A DNA stretch of 64,000 nucleotides, taken from positions 62,001 through 126,000 of the forward strand of contig NZ_LGEA01000025.1 of the NCBI RefSeq assembly GCF_001280065.1, read 5' to 3'. Positions within the stretch are counted from its first letter, which is position 1. Every line of letters starts with the position of its first letter. The notes below the pieces were generated by a model. That model had not been told where the DNA came from. It searched no databases and worked only from the letters and a program-made list of their open reading frames with translations. A program made the position numbers and the translations under genes. Below are positions 1 through 8,179 of the stretch, one piece after another. Source of the DNA: Streptomyces sp. NRRL B-1140 (GTDB lineage: Bacteria; Actinomycetota; Actinomycetes; Streptomycetales; Streptomycetaceae).

Positions 1-1
1 C

Positions 2-889
2 GACGGCACCGTCAGGTTGTACGACGTCGACCGACAGCAGGAGACGGCGATGTTCACCGCTCACGACAACGGGGCCTGGGGCGTGGCCTTCAGCCCTGAC
101 GGCCGCACACTGGCCACAACCGGCGCCGACAAGACCGTCCGGCTGTGGAACACCGCCACCCACCGGCAAACCGCCGTCCTGACCGGCCACCGGAAGAACG
201 TGCTGGCAGCCGCCTACAGTCCGGACGGGCGCATCCTGGCCACCGCCTGCTACGACGGCACTGTGCGCCTGTGGGACGTCTCCTCGCGGCGTGCCGTCGT
301 CCTCGCCGGGCACACCGACGCGGCCCTCGCCGTCGCGTTCAGCCCTGACGGGAAGACGCTCGCCTCCGCCGGCGCCGACGGAACCACCAGACTGTGGGAC
401 ACCACCACCCAGCAGAGCACCGCCACCCTCACCGGACACGAAGACGCCGTGTCGGACGTGGCGTTCAGCCCCGATGGACAGACGCTCGCCTCCGCCGGCG
501 CCGACGGAACCACCAGACTGTGGGACACCACCACCCAGCAGAGCACCGCCACCCTCACCGGACACCACACGGCCGTCTCCGCGATCGCATTCAGCCGGAA
601 CGGGCACCTGCTGATCACCGGTGGACAAGACGGCACACTGCGTCTGTGGGATGTCACCAGGCGGCGCACCGTGGCCGTCCTTCGCAGCAACGCCGACCGC
701 CTCAACGACCTGGCGCTCGGCCCTGACGGCCGCACCCTCGCCACCACCCTCGGCGAGCCCATGGCCAAGGTGCGGCTTTGGAACCTCGATGTCCGCCAGG
801 TCACCCGCCTCACCTGCCGGGCGAGCAACGCCCACCACTGGCCGAAGCTGCTGACCGGTTCACCCGAGGCAGCCGCAGCCTGCCCTTGA
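2..889 (+). CDS. WD40 repeat protein, 3' part (cut by window edge)
   Basis: The reading frame is open to the left edge and the first codons already read as a WD40 strand (DGTVRLYDV), so the true start lies outside the window; the TTG at 17 is not a credible start. Six full WD repeats of about 42 residues follow, each with the SPDG turn and an RLWD or RLWN close. This is probably part of a seven-bladed beta-propeller used as a protein-interaction platform. In actinomycetes such propellers are often fused behind a kinase, protease or NTPase domain, which cannot be seen here. Two adjacent repeats share 86 identical bases. The protein ends about 20 residues after the last blade. The fold is secure; the function is unknown. 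Confidence 0.85.
   Translation, partial: DGTVRLYDVDRQQETAMFTAHDNGAWGVAFSPDGRTLATTGADKTVRLWNTATHRQTAVLTGHRKNVLAAAYSPDGRILATACYDGTVRLWDVSSRRAVVLAGHTDAALAVAFSPDGKTLASAGADGTTRLWDTTTQQSTATLTGHEDAVSDVAFSPDGQTLASAGADGTTRLWDTTTQQSTATLTGHHTAVSAIAFSRNGHLLITGGQDGTLRLWDVTRRRTVAVLRSNADRLNDLALGPDGRTLATTLGEPMAKVRLWNLDVRQVTRLTCRASNAHHWPKLLTGSPEAAAACP
354..565 (+). repeat. Tandem WD40 repeat units with identical DNA
   Basis: Positions 354-439 and 480-565 are identical over 86 bases at a period of 126 bp (42 codons). The neighbouring repeats of the same propeller have diverged, so this pair looks recently duplicated or homogenised by gene conversion. Confidence 0.85.
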
Positions 890-1124
890 CCCGGTCCTGT
901 TCCCCGGAGCCGCCCGTGGCGGAGGTGACGCCATGGCAAGATCGTCGGCCTTCACGACATGGCGCTCGATCCGTCGTTGCCGGCCTGCTTCCGCCGTCGG
1001 CCGGCCCGTTCTGCCCGCCCGAACCACGTGTGCGATGCCGTGCGTGAGGTCGTGAAGGCAACCGGCGTCCTCACGGCAGGCTCCCTGCTCACCGCCCGGC
1101 CCGTAACCAACTCCGTTCGTTTCA
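890..1124. other. Intergenic, no gene recognised
   Basis: This is most of the 310 bp gap between the WD40 gene and the AA10 gene. Short open frames here have no start signals and show no recognisable protein similarity. The right-hand end leads into the AA10 promoter. I see no hairpin clear enough to call a terminator for the WD40 gene. Confidence 0.5.
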
Positions 1125-1166
1125 TTGACATCTCACTCAGAAGACCTACCGTTGGGAGCGCTCCCA
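1125..1166 (+). promoter_or_regulatory. Promoter with perfect CebR-type operator
   Basis: TTGACA at 1125-1130 is followed after 16 bases by TACCGT, a plausible sigma70-type promoter. Directly after it, 1153-1166 reads TGGGAGCGCTCCCA, a perfect 14-bp palindrome matching the binding site of the cello-oligosaccharide-responsive repressor CebR of Streptomyces. A repressor bound here would cover the transcription start region. The cebR gene is not in this window. The sequence match is exact; use in vivo is inferred. Confidence 0.8.
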
Positions 1167-1199
1167 TGACAGCCTTGCAACTGGAAGGAGTCCCCCCAC

Positions 1200-1874
1200 A
1201 TGCGCAAACAGAGTCCGTTAGCCGGGCGTTCGCGTTCACCCCTCCGCCGGCCTCTCCAGGCGCTCGTCATGCTGTTCGCCGTGGTTGTCGGCGCACTCAC
1301 CTGGTCGGCCCCCGCCCAGGCCCACGGCACCGTCGTCGGCCCCGCCACCCGCGCGTACCAGTGCTGGAAGACGTGGGGCAGCAACCACACGAACCCGGCC
1401 ATGCAGACCCAGGACCCCATGTGTTGGCAGGCCTTCCAGGCCAACCCCGACACCATGTGGAACTGGATGAGCGCGCTCCGCGACGGCCTCGGTGGCCAGT
1501 TCCAGGCGCGGACCCCCGACGGGACGCTCTGCAGCAACAACCTCTCCAGGAATGACAGCCTGAACAAGCCCGGACCGTGGAAGACCACCACCGTCGGCAA
1601 CAACTTCTCGGTCCACCTGTACGACCAGGCGTCCCATGGTGCCGACTACTTCAAGGTCTACGTGAGCAAGCAGGGCTTCAACCCCAAGACCCAGACCCTG
1701 GGCTGGAGCAACCTCGACTTCATCACGCAGACCGGCCGCTTCGCCCCGGCGAAGGACATCACGTTCCCCGTCCAGACCTCCGGCTACACCGGACACCACG
1801 TCCTGTTCGTGATCTGGCAGGCCTCGCACCTCGACCAGGCCTACATGTGGTGCAGCGACGTGAACTTCGGCTGA
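1200..1874 (+). CDS. AA10 lytic polysaccharide monooxygenase, secreted
   Basis: Copper enzyme that oxidatively cleaves chitin or cellulose outside the cell. The 224-residue product has an Arg-rich Sec signal peptide ending APAQA before His42. After cleavage His42 would be the N-terminal His of the copper histidine brace, and His146 (DQASHGADYF) fits as the second ligand; the C-terminal WCSDVNF supplies the usual axial aromatic. There is no carbohydrate-binding module, so this is a compact single-domain AA10. A strong GGAAGGAG precedes the ATG. A CebR-type box sits 34 bp upstream of the start, which points to induction by cello-oligosaccharides and so to a cellulose-related role rather than chitin. 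The family call is firm; the substrate is inferred from regulation only. Confidence 0.93.
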   Translation: MRKQSPLAGRSRSPLRRPLQALVMLFAVVVGALTWSAPAQAHGTVVGPATRAYQCWKTWGSNHTNPAMQTQDPMCWQAFQANPDTMWNWMSALRDGLGGQFQARTPDGTLCSNNLSRNDSLNKPGPWKTTTVGNNFSVHLYDQASHGADYFKVYVSKQGFNPKTQTLGWSNLDFITQTGRFAPAKDITFPVQTSGYTGHHVLFVIWQASHLDQAYMWCSDVNFG

Positions 1875-1940
1875 GCCGGAGAGCGCCGGACACGGCACCG
1901 GCCCCTGCCTTGCACCGGTACCCGCCGTCCGGCCGACCGA

Positions 1941-1987
1941 GCCCCGTCGGGCCGGGGACCCCCTTGGTCACCCTGCCCCGACGGGGC
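1941..1987. terminator. Possible terminator between convergent genes
   Basis: GCCCCGTCGGG (1941-1951) pairs perfectly with 1977-1987, an 11-bp stem with a 25-base loop, in the gap between the convergent AA10 and rbsD genes. The loop is long and there is no T-run, so this is a modest call. Confidence 0.35.
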
Positions 1988-2084
1988 CTTCCTGCGCTCC
2001 CAGGGGCTGTGTGATGTCGTGATCAGCCTTGTCGTTCCGGATCCGTCCGGGAGGCGGTTCCGGCGGGAAGTCCCAGCCGGACGT

Positions 2085-2486
2085 TCAGCGCCCTCCCGAG
2101 AACGGGACTCCGGCACGGCAGAGCACGTTGGCGAAGAAGCTGTCCTCACCCGTGCGCACGGCAAAGGCTGCGGCCCTGACTCTCGCCTTGAACTCGTCGT
2201 GATCGAGGGGCTCGGGCTCGAGCCCCAGAGAGCGCAGCCCGGTGTGGACACTGGGATTGATCTCGCGGATCCGGTCGGTCACCCAGCTGTGCTCGACCAC
2301 GACCTGTGCCAGCACGGCCTCCACGACGTCCAGGAACCCGGGTTGGCCGTACCGGTAGCCGAGATCCACGACCGGGGTTCCCGGTGCCAGAGGCAGTCCC
2401 GCGTCGCTGATCACGAAGGTGTCGGTGTGCCGGAGCCCGGCGATCAGGCCGGCCAGCTCCTGGTGGATGATGCCTTTTCGTATCAC
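2085..2486 (-). CDS. rbsD: D-ribose pyranase
   Basis: RbsD interconverts beta-pyran and furan forms of ribose so that imported ribose can be phosphorylated. At 133 residues it is the usual length. Family hallmarks are visible: the N-terminal HQELAGLIAGLRHTD with the catalytic-type His, DAGLPLAPG, and the C-terminal VRTGEDSFFANVLCRAGV. It is the last gene of the operon rbsB-C-A-K-D, beginning 3 bp after rbsK ends, so it is probably translationally coupled. It converges with the AA10 gene. Confidence 0.95.
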   Translation of the reverse strand: MIRKGIIHQELAGLIAGLRHTDTFVISDAGLPLAPGTPVVDLGYRYGQPGFLDVVEAVLAQVVVEHSWVTDRIREINPSVHTGLRSLGLEPEPLDHDEFKARVRAAAFAVRTGEDSFFANVLCRAGVPFSGGR

Positions 2487-2489
2487 GGT

Positions 2490-3440
2490 TCAGCCCTTCT
2501 CGGCAGGGGTGACGGTGGCAAGAGTGGCGCGCAGGGTGTCCAGGTCGGCGCGGTACTGCTGGGCACCGGCGGTCCGGACTGCCAGGGAACCGGCGGCCGT
2601 CCCCAGCCGGGCGGCCTCCAGGAGTGAGTCACCGGCGGCCAGCCGGGCGGCGAGCACCCCGGCGAACGCGTCGCCGGCACCGGTGGTGTCCCGGACTTCG
2701 GCGGGGATGGCAGGGAGTGCGGTGGTGATGCCGTCGATATCGGTGATGATCGCGCCCGCCCCTCCCAACGTGGTGATCACCGCCTTGGCGCCGCGAGCGC
2801 GCAGCGCGGCGTGCGCTTTCCGTACGGCGGACGGATCCGTGGCCCTGCCCTGGGCGGGTTGCCCGGAGACCACCGCCTGTTCGTGCTCGTTGACGATCAG
2901 CACCTCGCACCGCGAGATCAGCTGATCCGGCACTTTGACGGCCGGCGCGGCGTTGAGCAGGAACCGGCCCGTGCAGGCGGCCGCCGCACGCTCCACCACG
3001 TCCAGCGGTACCTCCAGTTGGGCCAGCACGACGTCCGCTTCCGTGCCGGCGCCCTCCAGCGGGTCGCCCTGGGACGGCCACTCGTGATTGGCCCCGGGGA
3101 TCACGATGATGGTGTTGTCTCCGGCCGCCACGGTGATCCACGCGGTTCCGGTCTCGGCGTCAGGCACCGGGACGACCCCCTGTACCTCCACATTCCTGTC
3201 GAGGAGCCCCGCACGTGCGAGAGCGGCCTGCGGATCGGTGCCCACCCGGGCGATCATCGCGGTGCGTACGCCGACGGCCGACGACGCGACGGCCTGGTTG
3301 GCTCCCTTGCCACCGAGCGTGACCTGCGTGGACCGGCCGAGGATGGTCTCCCCGGGGGCGGGGAAGGCGTCGGACACCACGACGTGGTCGATGTTCACCG
3401 AGCCGATCACCACCACCAGGGGCGGCCGGGGTTCAGACAC
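2490..3440 (-). CDS. rbsK: Ribokinase
   Basis: PfkB-family kinase that phosphorylates ribose to ribose 5-phosphate. At 316 residues it is full length. Visible motifs are the N-terminal VVVIGSVNIDHVV with TLGGKGANQA (substrate-site di-Gly) and the C-terminal DTTGAGDAFAG holding the catalytic Asp and anion hole. Its start overlaps the 3' end of the upstream ATPase gene by 8 bp and rbsD follows 3 bp later, which is classic ribose-operon coupling. Confidence 0.95.
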   Translation of the reverse strand: MSEPRPPLVVVIGSVNIDHVVVSDAFPAPGETILGRSTQVTLGGKGANQAVASSAVGVRTAMIARVGTDPQAALARAGLLDRNVEVQGVVPVPDAETGTAWITVAAGDNTIIVIPGANHEWPSQGDPLEGAGTEADVVLAQLEVPLDVVERAAAACTGRFLLNAAPAVKVPDQLISRCEVLIVNEHEQAVVSGQPAQGRATDPSAVRKAHAALRARGAKAVITTLGGAGAIITDIDGITTALPAIPAEVRDTTGAGDAFAGVLAARLAAGDSLLEAARLGTAAGSLAVRTAGAQQYRADLDTLRATLATVTPAEKG

Positions 3441-4233
3441 GGGCGTCCCCTTCGAGTGCTCCGGTGATCAGGCCGACCAACTCGTCGCCGGTGGTGTCGG
3501 CGACGGTCCGCCGCGCGGCGGTCCGCCCACGGCGCAGCACGTACGCGGTGTCCGCCACCCGCAGCACCTGCGCCATGTCGTGGCTGATCAGCAGCACGGT
3601 CACCGCCGCGTCGCGCAACCGGTGGATCAGGGCCTCCACGGCCGCCGTCTCCCGCACGCCCAGGGCGGCGGTCGGCTCATCCATGATCACCAGCGTTTTG
3701 CCCCAGTTCGCCGCCCGGGCGATGGCTATGCTCTGCCGTTGGCCTCCGGACATACGGCGAACCGTGGCGCGTACGTTGGGCACGTTGACGTCCAGCCTGG
3801 CCAGGATGTCCTGGCTGTGGCCGATCATGGACTTCCTGTCCAGCACCTGAAACGGTCCGAACCCTTGGGTCAGCTCCCGGTTGAGATACAGGTTCTGCCA
3901 CACCGGGAGGTCCTCGATCAGTCCGAGGGTCTGGTACACCGTCTCGATGCCCCGCCGACGTGCGTCGTCAGGGGAGTTGAGCCGAATCGGCTCGCCCCGG
4001 AAACGGATCTCACCGGCGTCCGGGGGATGCACCCCGGTCAGGCAGCGCACCAGGGTGGACTTGCCCGCCCCGTTGTCTCCCAGCAGTGCGGTGACCTCAC
4101 CTTCGGCCAGAGTCAGGTCCACTCCTTGCAATGCGCGCACCGCGTCGAAGGACTTGCACAGTCCCCTGATCGTCACGAGCGGCGGGTCGACGGCGGAGGC
4201 ATCGCCCGTCGTGCGGGCTGCGGTATCTGTCAT
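3433..4233 (-). CDS. rbsA: Ribose ABC transporter ATP-binding protein (single NBD)
   Basis: Cytoplasmic ATPase of the ribose importer. The frame is open well beyond, but the first good start is the ATG at 4233 (MTDTAARTTG), 8 bp after the permease stop, giving 266 residues. Walker A (LGDNGAGKSTL), the signature MSGGQRQSIAIARA and Walker B with VIMDEPTAAL are intact. Classical E. coli RbsA has two fused nucleotide-binding domains; this one has only one, as in FrcA-type systems, so it must act as a homodimer. It lies between rbsC and rbsK with short or overlapping junctions. Confidence 0.92.
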   Translation of the reverse strand: MTDTAARTTGDASAVDPPLVTIRGLCKSFDAVRALQGVDLTLAEGEVTALLGDNGAGKSTLVRCLTGVHPPDAGEIRFRGEPIRLNSPDDARRRGIETVYQTLGLIEDLPVWQNLYLNRELTQGFGPFQVLDRKSMIGHSQDILARLDVNVPNVRATVRRMSGGQRQSIAIARAANWGKTLVIMDEPTAALGVRETAAVEALIHRLRDAAVTVLLISHDMAQVLRVADTAYVLRRGRTAARRTVADTTGDELVGLITGALEGDARV

Positions 4234-4241
4234 GGCTGCCC

Positions 4242-5201
4242 CTACTTCTGGAACCGGGAGATGAATGCGGCGCCCAGCACCACGGCACCGACCGCGACGG
4301 GCTGGTAGTACTGCGAGATGCCGAGCAGGGTGAAGCCGTTGACCAAGGACTGCAGCAGCACCGCGCCGGCCACCGAACCCAGTACGGAGGCCTTCCCTCC
4401 GAACAGGCTGGACCCGCCGAGCACGACGGCGGCGATGGAGCCGAGCAGCAGGTCGGTCTGCAGGCTCGGGTCGGCGCCGCCGGTGCGGGCCACGAACAGC
4501 ACGGCGGCGATACCGCACGCCAGACCGGAGCTGGCGTAGGCGATGAGCCGCATGCGGTCGACGTGGATGCCGGCCTCCCGAGCGGCTTCCCTGTTGCCGC
4601 CGGTGGACAGCAGGTACGTACCCGTGCGCGTACGGAAGAGCAGGAAGCCGATCACCGCGGCCCCCAGGACGGCCACCAACCAGAACCAGCGCACCGGGCC
4701 GATCCCGTCCAGCGCCAGATCGCGCAGGAAGCCGGAGTTCACCGCGACGGTGTTGCCGCTGCTCAGCAGAAGGGTGAGACCGCTGACCACGGACAGCGAA
4801 CCGAGTGTGACGATGAAGTCCGTCATGTTCAGCCGGGCCACCAACAGGCCGTTCACCACGCCGACCGCCAAGCCGGCCAGCAGCGCCAGGAGCACCGAGA
4901 GAGGCAACCCCCAGCCGTGGGTGTAGGCGTATCCCAGCACCGCCGCCGACCAAGGCAGGTTGGACCCCACCGAGAGGTCGATACCGGCCACGGTGACCAC
5001 CAGCTGCTGGCCCATGGCGAGCACCAGCAGGATCGAGGTGGACACCAGCAGGTCGCTGATGTTGCTCACGGTGAGGAAGTCGGGCGTGGCGATGAAGAAC
5101 ACCACGAACACCGCGACCACCCCGATCGGGGCGGCGAGACGCGCCGCCGCCCCGACTGAGAGACGCTCCGTGAAATGCGCGGGCGCCTGAACGTCTGTCA
5201 T
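4242..5201 (-). CDS. rbsC: Ribose ABC transporter permease
   Basis: Integral membrane subunit of 319 residues with about eight to ten hydrophobic segments. Landmarks are GQQLVVTVAGIDLSVG in the first third, the loop STGGNREAAREAGI for ATPase contact, and AAVVLGGSSLFGGKASVLG near the C-terminus, all typical of the carbohydrate-uptake-2 (RbsC/XylH) family. It starts 7 bp after rbsB ends and is followed by the ATPase gene. Ribose specificity rests on the adjoining rbsK and rbsD. Confidence 0.94.
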   Translation of the reverse strand: MTDVQAPAHFTERLSVGAAARLAAPIGVVAVFVVFFIATPDFLTVSNISDLLVSTSILLVLAMGQQLVVTVAGIDLSVGSNLPWSAAVLGYAYTHGWGLPLSVLLALLAGLAVGVVNGLLVARLNMTDFIVTLGSLSVVSGLTLLLSSGNTVAVNSGFLRDLALDGIGPVRWFWLVAVLGAAVIGFLLFRTRTGTYLLSTGGNREAAREAGIHVDRMRLIAYASSGLACGIAAVLFVARTGGADPSLQTDLLLGSIAAVVLGGSSLFGGKASVLGSVAGAVLLQSLVNGFTLLGISQYYQPVAVGAVVLGAAFISRFQK

Positions 5202-5208
5202 CGCCGGC

Positions 5209-6249
5209 TCACTTCCCGTCCGTGGTCAGCGGGTTGGTGAACGGCTCGATCGGCTGCGGGAAGGACTTGATCGCCTTGTCCACGTTGCCGGAGTCGATCA
5301 GCGCCGTCGGAGAGACGATCCGGGTCGGCACGGTCTTGTGCTTGACCAGGTTGATGCACGCCTGCACGGCCATCTGCCCCTCGGCGTAGGGGTACTGCGA
5401 GATGGTGCCGCTCAGCGTGCCGGCCTTCACGGCATGCAGCGCGGCGGTGATGCCGTCCACGGAGATGATGGACACCTTCCCGGTCAGCCCCGCGTTCTTC
5501 ACCGCCTGTGCGGCGCCCAGGCCCATGGAGTCGTTGGCGGCGAAGATCCCGGTGATCCCCGGGTGCGCCTTGAGAATGGCCTCGGTGACCGTCTGCGCCT
5601 TGGCCTGGTCGTAGTCGGCCGGCTGGGTGGCCACGATCTTCAGCTTGCCGGCCACCGCGTCGGAGAAGCCCTTCTGGCGGTTGATGCCGTTCTGCTCTCC
5701 GGCGATGCCTTGCAGTAGGGCCACATCGCCATGTCCGCCCATGCGCTTCAGCAACGCCTCTCCGGCCTGCTTGCCCGCGGTCAGGTTGTCGGAGCCGATG
5801 AACGACGCGTAGGACACGCCGGCCTGCTTCGAGGCGCCCGGGTCGATCTGGGTGTCCAGGTTGAGGATCGGGATCTTCTTCTGCGCCACCGGGACCAGCG
5901 GGGTGATCACGTTGGTGGCGTTCACCGGCACCACGCCGAAGCAGTTGTAGTTCTGCCCGGCCAGGGCGGACAGCTTGGCGTTCTCCCCGGTGGAGTCGGT
6001 CTCCGACTGACCGGCCTGGACGTTCACCGTGACGCCCAGCTTCTTGCCCTCGGCTATCGCGCCGTCGCGCAGGGCCGCCCAGTAGGGGTTGGTGAAGTCA
6101 CGGGTGACGATGGCGATGCGGGGGGCGTCCTTGCTCTGACTGCTCCCGCTGCCGTCGCTCTGTCCGCCCCGGCCGCAGGCCGCCACTGCGGCGAGCAGGG
6201 TGATGGCGATGGTCACGGTGGGCAGCCTGCGTCTGGTGTGGTTGGACAT
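5209..6249 (-). CDS. rbsB: Ribose-binding lipoprotein
   Basis: Extracellular substrate-binding component, 346 residues, first gene of the operon. The signal peptide ends in a lipobox (LAAVAAC), so the mature protein is lipid-anchored. The type-I periplasmic binding fold is clear from IAIVTRDFTNPYWAALRDG, NLDTQIDPG and FAANDSMGLGAAQAV. An AAAGG-type ribosome site lies in the 12 bases before the ATG. The operon reads away from the LacI-family regulator 0.9 kb upstream, which is the likely repressor. Confidence 0.94.
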   Translation of the reverse strand: MSNHTRRRLPTVTIAITLLAAVAACGRGGQSDGSGSSQSKDAPRIAIVTRDFTNPYWAALRDGAIAEGKKLGVTVNVQAGQSETDSTGENAKLSALAGQNYNCFGVVPVNATNVITPLVPVAQKKIPILNLDTQIDPGASKQAGVSYASFIGSDNLTAGKQAGEALLKRMGGHGDVALLQGIAGEQNGINRQKGFSDAVAGKLKIVATQPADYDQAKAQTVTEAILKAHPGITGIFAANDSMGLGAAQAVKNAGLTGKVSIISVDGITAALHAVKAGTLSGTISQYPYAEGQMAVQACINLVKHKTVPTRIVSPTALIDSGNVDKAIKSFPQPIEPFTNPLTTDGK

Positions 6250-7014
6250 GGCGGTGTGCCTTTCTTCGCGTCATTGCGTCCGGTCGGATCTGTGCCGACC
6301 GGTAGAAGGTGACTCGGGCAGTGGGCCGAGGGGATGCTCAGTAGGAGCGTGCAGCCGAGGGCTGATCCGGTCTCCGGCCGTTACGTGCCGAAGGTGCGGA
6401 GGCGACCCGCCGACGGGTCCGGGCTCGGCGCCGCCGGCGGGTGGGTGCGGTGGGGTGGGGTGGCAGCCGACCGGTGCTGATGTCCCGGAGGACCGGGCAG
6501 ACGGGCTGTGATGCCAAGGGTTCGGGGATCGGCGATTCCGGCTGCCGTCGATCGTTGATCGGCAGGGGGGAACCGACGGGCGGCATGGCGTGTTCGGGTA
6601 CAGGGCGACGCTGTGGCCGGCGTGCCGCCATCGTGATGCGGCGGCGCCGCGGCCACGCCGGCTGAGCGCTCAGCGCCGAGCGGCGTCGGCAGACGGACGG
6701 ACTGCGGGAATCACGTGGGAGTAATGATGTTCGCTCATTCCCGTGCCACGGGGCGTTGGTTCATCTGATTCCGTTCGTCGCCTTGCCTTGCCGCCTAGTG
6801 GATCAAAAGGCGGAACGATGGTAAGCCGAGCCGGTTGGACTGCAATTCCCCCGGAGTGAGCGAAGTTCCGGGGGCAGGCCGTCTCCGACCATCGTCTCGA
6901 GGCGGCCATGTCCACGACCACTGGCTGGCGGCGCGCGACAAGCCGAATATTTCGCGAGGCTGCATCACGCACGTTCCTTTCCGGAACAGTCAGCCAAGAA
7001 TCTGTAAAGCGTTA
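6250..7014. other. Long divergent intergenic region, rbsB to lacI-type gene
   Basis: The spacer between rbsB and the divergent regulator is unusually long (922 bp in total). I see no supportable gene: the short open frames are Arg/Pro-rich and have no ribosome sites. It holds a perfect 14-bp palindrome at 6661-6674 (GCTGAGCGCTCAGC) and, near the regulator, the GTAATCGATTAC operators annotated separately. The promoter of the rbs operon must lie here but I cannot place it. Confidence 0.55.
6661..6674. promoter_or_regulatory. 14-bp palindrome, possible regulator site
   Basis: GCTGAGCGCTCAGC is perfectly palindromic and shares the central GAGCGCTC with the CebR-type box at 1153, but its outer bases differ. 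It lies 412 bp upstream of rbsB. LacI-family operators have this general form, so it may be a site for a related regulator. Confidence 0.35.
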
Positions 7015-7028
7015 CGTAATCGATTACG
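7015..7028. promoter_or_regulatory. Operator copy 1 (CGTAATCGATTACG)
   Basis: Perfect 14-bp palindrome with the central CG step and AT-rich shoulders typical of LacI-family operators. An identical 12-bp core recurs 111 bp downstream, closer to the regulator gene at 7172. Probably the binding site of that regulator, either autoregulating or acting across the divergent region on rbsB. Confidence 0.7.
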
Positions 7029-7125
7029 CTGCTGATGGCGAGCTATTTAAACCATGGGCCGTAAAGGGTGTCAAGGGTGGAAAGTCATCGCACAGAGTTG
7101 GTGCCGAACCCTTGACCGGGCGGGG

Positions 7126-7139
7126 TGTAATCGATTACA
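7126..7139. promoter_or_regulatory. Operator copy 2 (TGTAATCGATTACA)
   Basis: Perfect 14-bp palindrome sharing the core GTAATCGATTAC with the copy at 7015-7028. It lies 33 bp upstream of the regulator start codon, a position suited to autorepression. Two copies 111 bp apart could support DNA looping. Confidence 0.7.
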
Positions 7140-7171
7140 AGAGGGCCTTGGTCCAGGTGTGGGAGGTGGCG

Positions 7172-8179
7172 ATGGGGGTGACCGTCGCAGATGTCGCTCG
7201 GCGTGCCGGGGTCTCGACGGCCTCGGTGTCACGAGCCCTGTCGGGAGCGGACGGCGTGAGCGAGGCGGTGCGGGAACGCGTCATCGCGGCCGCTCGAGCG
7301 CTGGGGTACCGGCCGAACACCGTCGCTCGTTCGCTGCGGACCACACGGACGCAGACGATCGGACTGATCATCCCCGACATGGTGAACCCCTTCTTCAGCG
7401 AGCTCGCCTGGGCGATCGAGGAGGCGGCACACGAGCACGGCTACAGCGTGATCCTGTGCAACGCCAACGAGGAGACCGACCGCCAGGACGGGTACGTGGA
7501 GCTGCTGCTGGCCCGGCGTGTCGACGGTCTGCTGCTGACGCCGGTGCTGGAGGAGTCGGAGGCCCTGCGCGCCGTGGCACGCCAGGGCGTGCCGATGGTG
7601 TTCGTCGACCGGGCGCTGGCCAGCATGGAGGCGCCGGTGGTGCGTGCGGACGGGACGCTGGCGATCTCGCAACTGGTCGATCACCTGGTGGATCTGGGGC
7701 ATGAACGGATCGCGGTGATCACCGGCCCGCAGGCTACGGTCACCGGCCGCGAACGGCTGGCCGCCTTCCGCGCCGCGATGCGGGCACGTTCGCTCGACCT
7801 TCCCGATGAACTCGTACGTTTCGGGAACTTCCAGGCGGACAGCGGCAGGCGGGCCGCTGCCGAGTTGCTCGATCTGGACGACCCGATCACGGCGGTGTTC
7901 GCCATCGACAACCTGATGACCTTGGGAGTCTTTCAGGAAACGCGTAGGCGGGGGCTGCGGATCGGCAGAGACATAGCGGTGGCCGGTTTTGACGATCCGC
8001 CCTGGTTTCAGCTCTTGGATCCGCCGCTGACCACGGTGTCGCAGCCGGTGGCCAGAATGGGGGCGCTGGCGGTGGATACGCTGATCGATGCGATCGGTGC
8101 CGGATCGGTGGAATCACATTTGCTCGACTGCGCATTGGTGATCCGGGAATCATGCGGGGAGACGGCGGCTTCTCGGTAA
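7172..8179 (+). CDS. LacI-family regulator, probable ribose repressor
   Basis: The 335-residue product has a LacI-type helix-turn-helix at the extreme N-terminus (VTVADVARRAGVSTASVSRAL) and hinge YRPNTVARSLRT, followed by a ribose-binding-protein-like effector domain (IGLIIPDMVNPFFSELAWAI, VDGLLLTP, AVFAIDNLMTLGV). The frame is open further upstream, but the ATG at 7172 follows a GGGAGGTGG and places the DNA-binding domain at residue 3, as is usual. It is divergent from the ribose operon and has two perfect palindromes in front, so RbsR-like repression is the most economical role. Its sequence does not resemble CebR at the N-terminus. Confidence 0.9.
   Translation: MGVTVADVARRAGVSTASVSRALSGADGVSEAVRERVIAAARALGYRPNTVARSLRTTRTQTIGLIIPDMVNPFFSELAWAIEEAAHEHGYSVILCNANEETDRQDGYVELLLARRVDGLLLTPVLEESEALRAVARQGVPMVFVDRALASMEAPVVRADGTLAISQLVDHLVDLGHERIAVITGPQATVTGRERLAAFRAAMRARSLDLPDELVRFGNFQADSGRRAAAELLDLDDPITAVFAIDNLMTLGVFQETRRRGLRIGRDIAVAGFDDPPWFQLLDPPLTTVSQPVARMGALAVDTLIDAIGAGSVESHLLDCALVIRESCGETAASR

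Noticed and set aside
354..565. Possible CRISPR or satellite array
   Set aside because: The repeats are protein-coding WD40 blades in frame.
3433..4953. Long form (506 residues) of the ribose ATPase
   Set aside because: The extra N-terminus overlaps the permease gene and is Arg/Gly-rich without a domain; the ATG at 4233 fits operon spacing and family length.
6338..6972. Small minus-strand genes between rbsB and the LacI-type gene
   Set aside because: No ribosome sites, Arg/Pro-rich composition and no recognisable similarity.
7172..8179. LacI-family gene as cebR
   Set aside because: Its N-terminal helix-turn-helix and the palindromes in front (GTAATCGATTAC) differ from CebR and its box; context is ribose.
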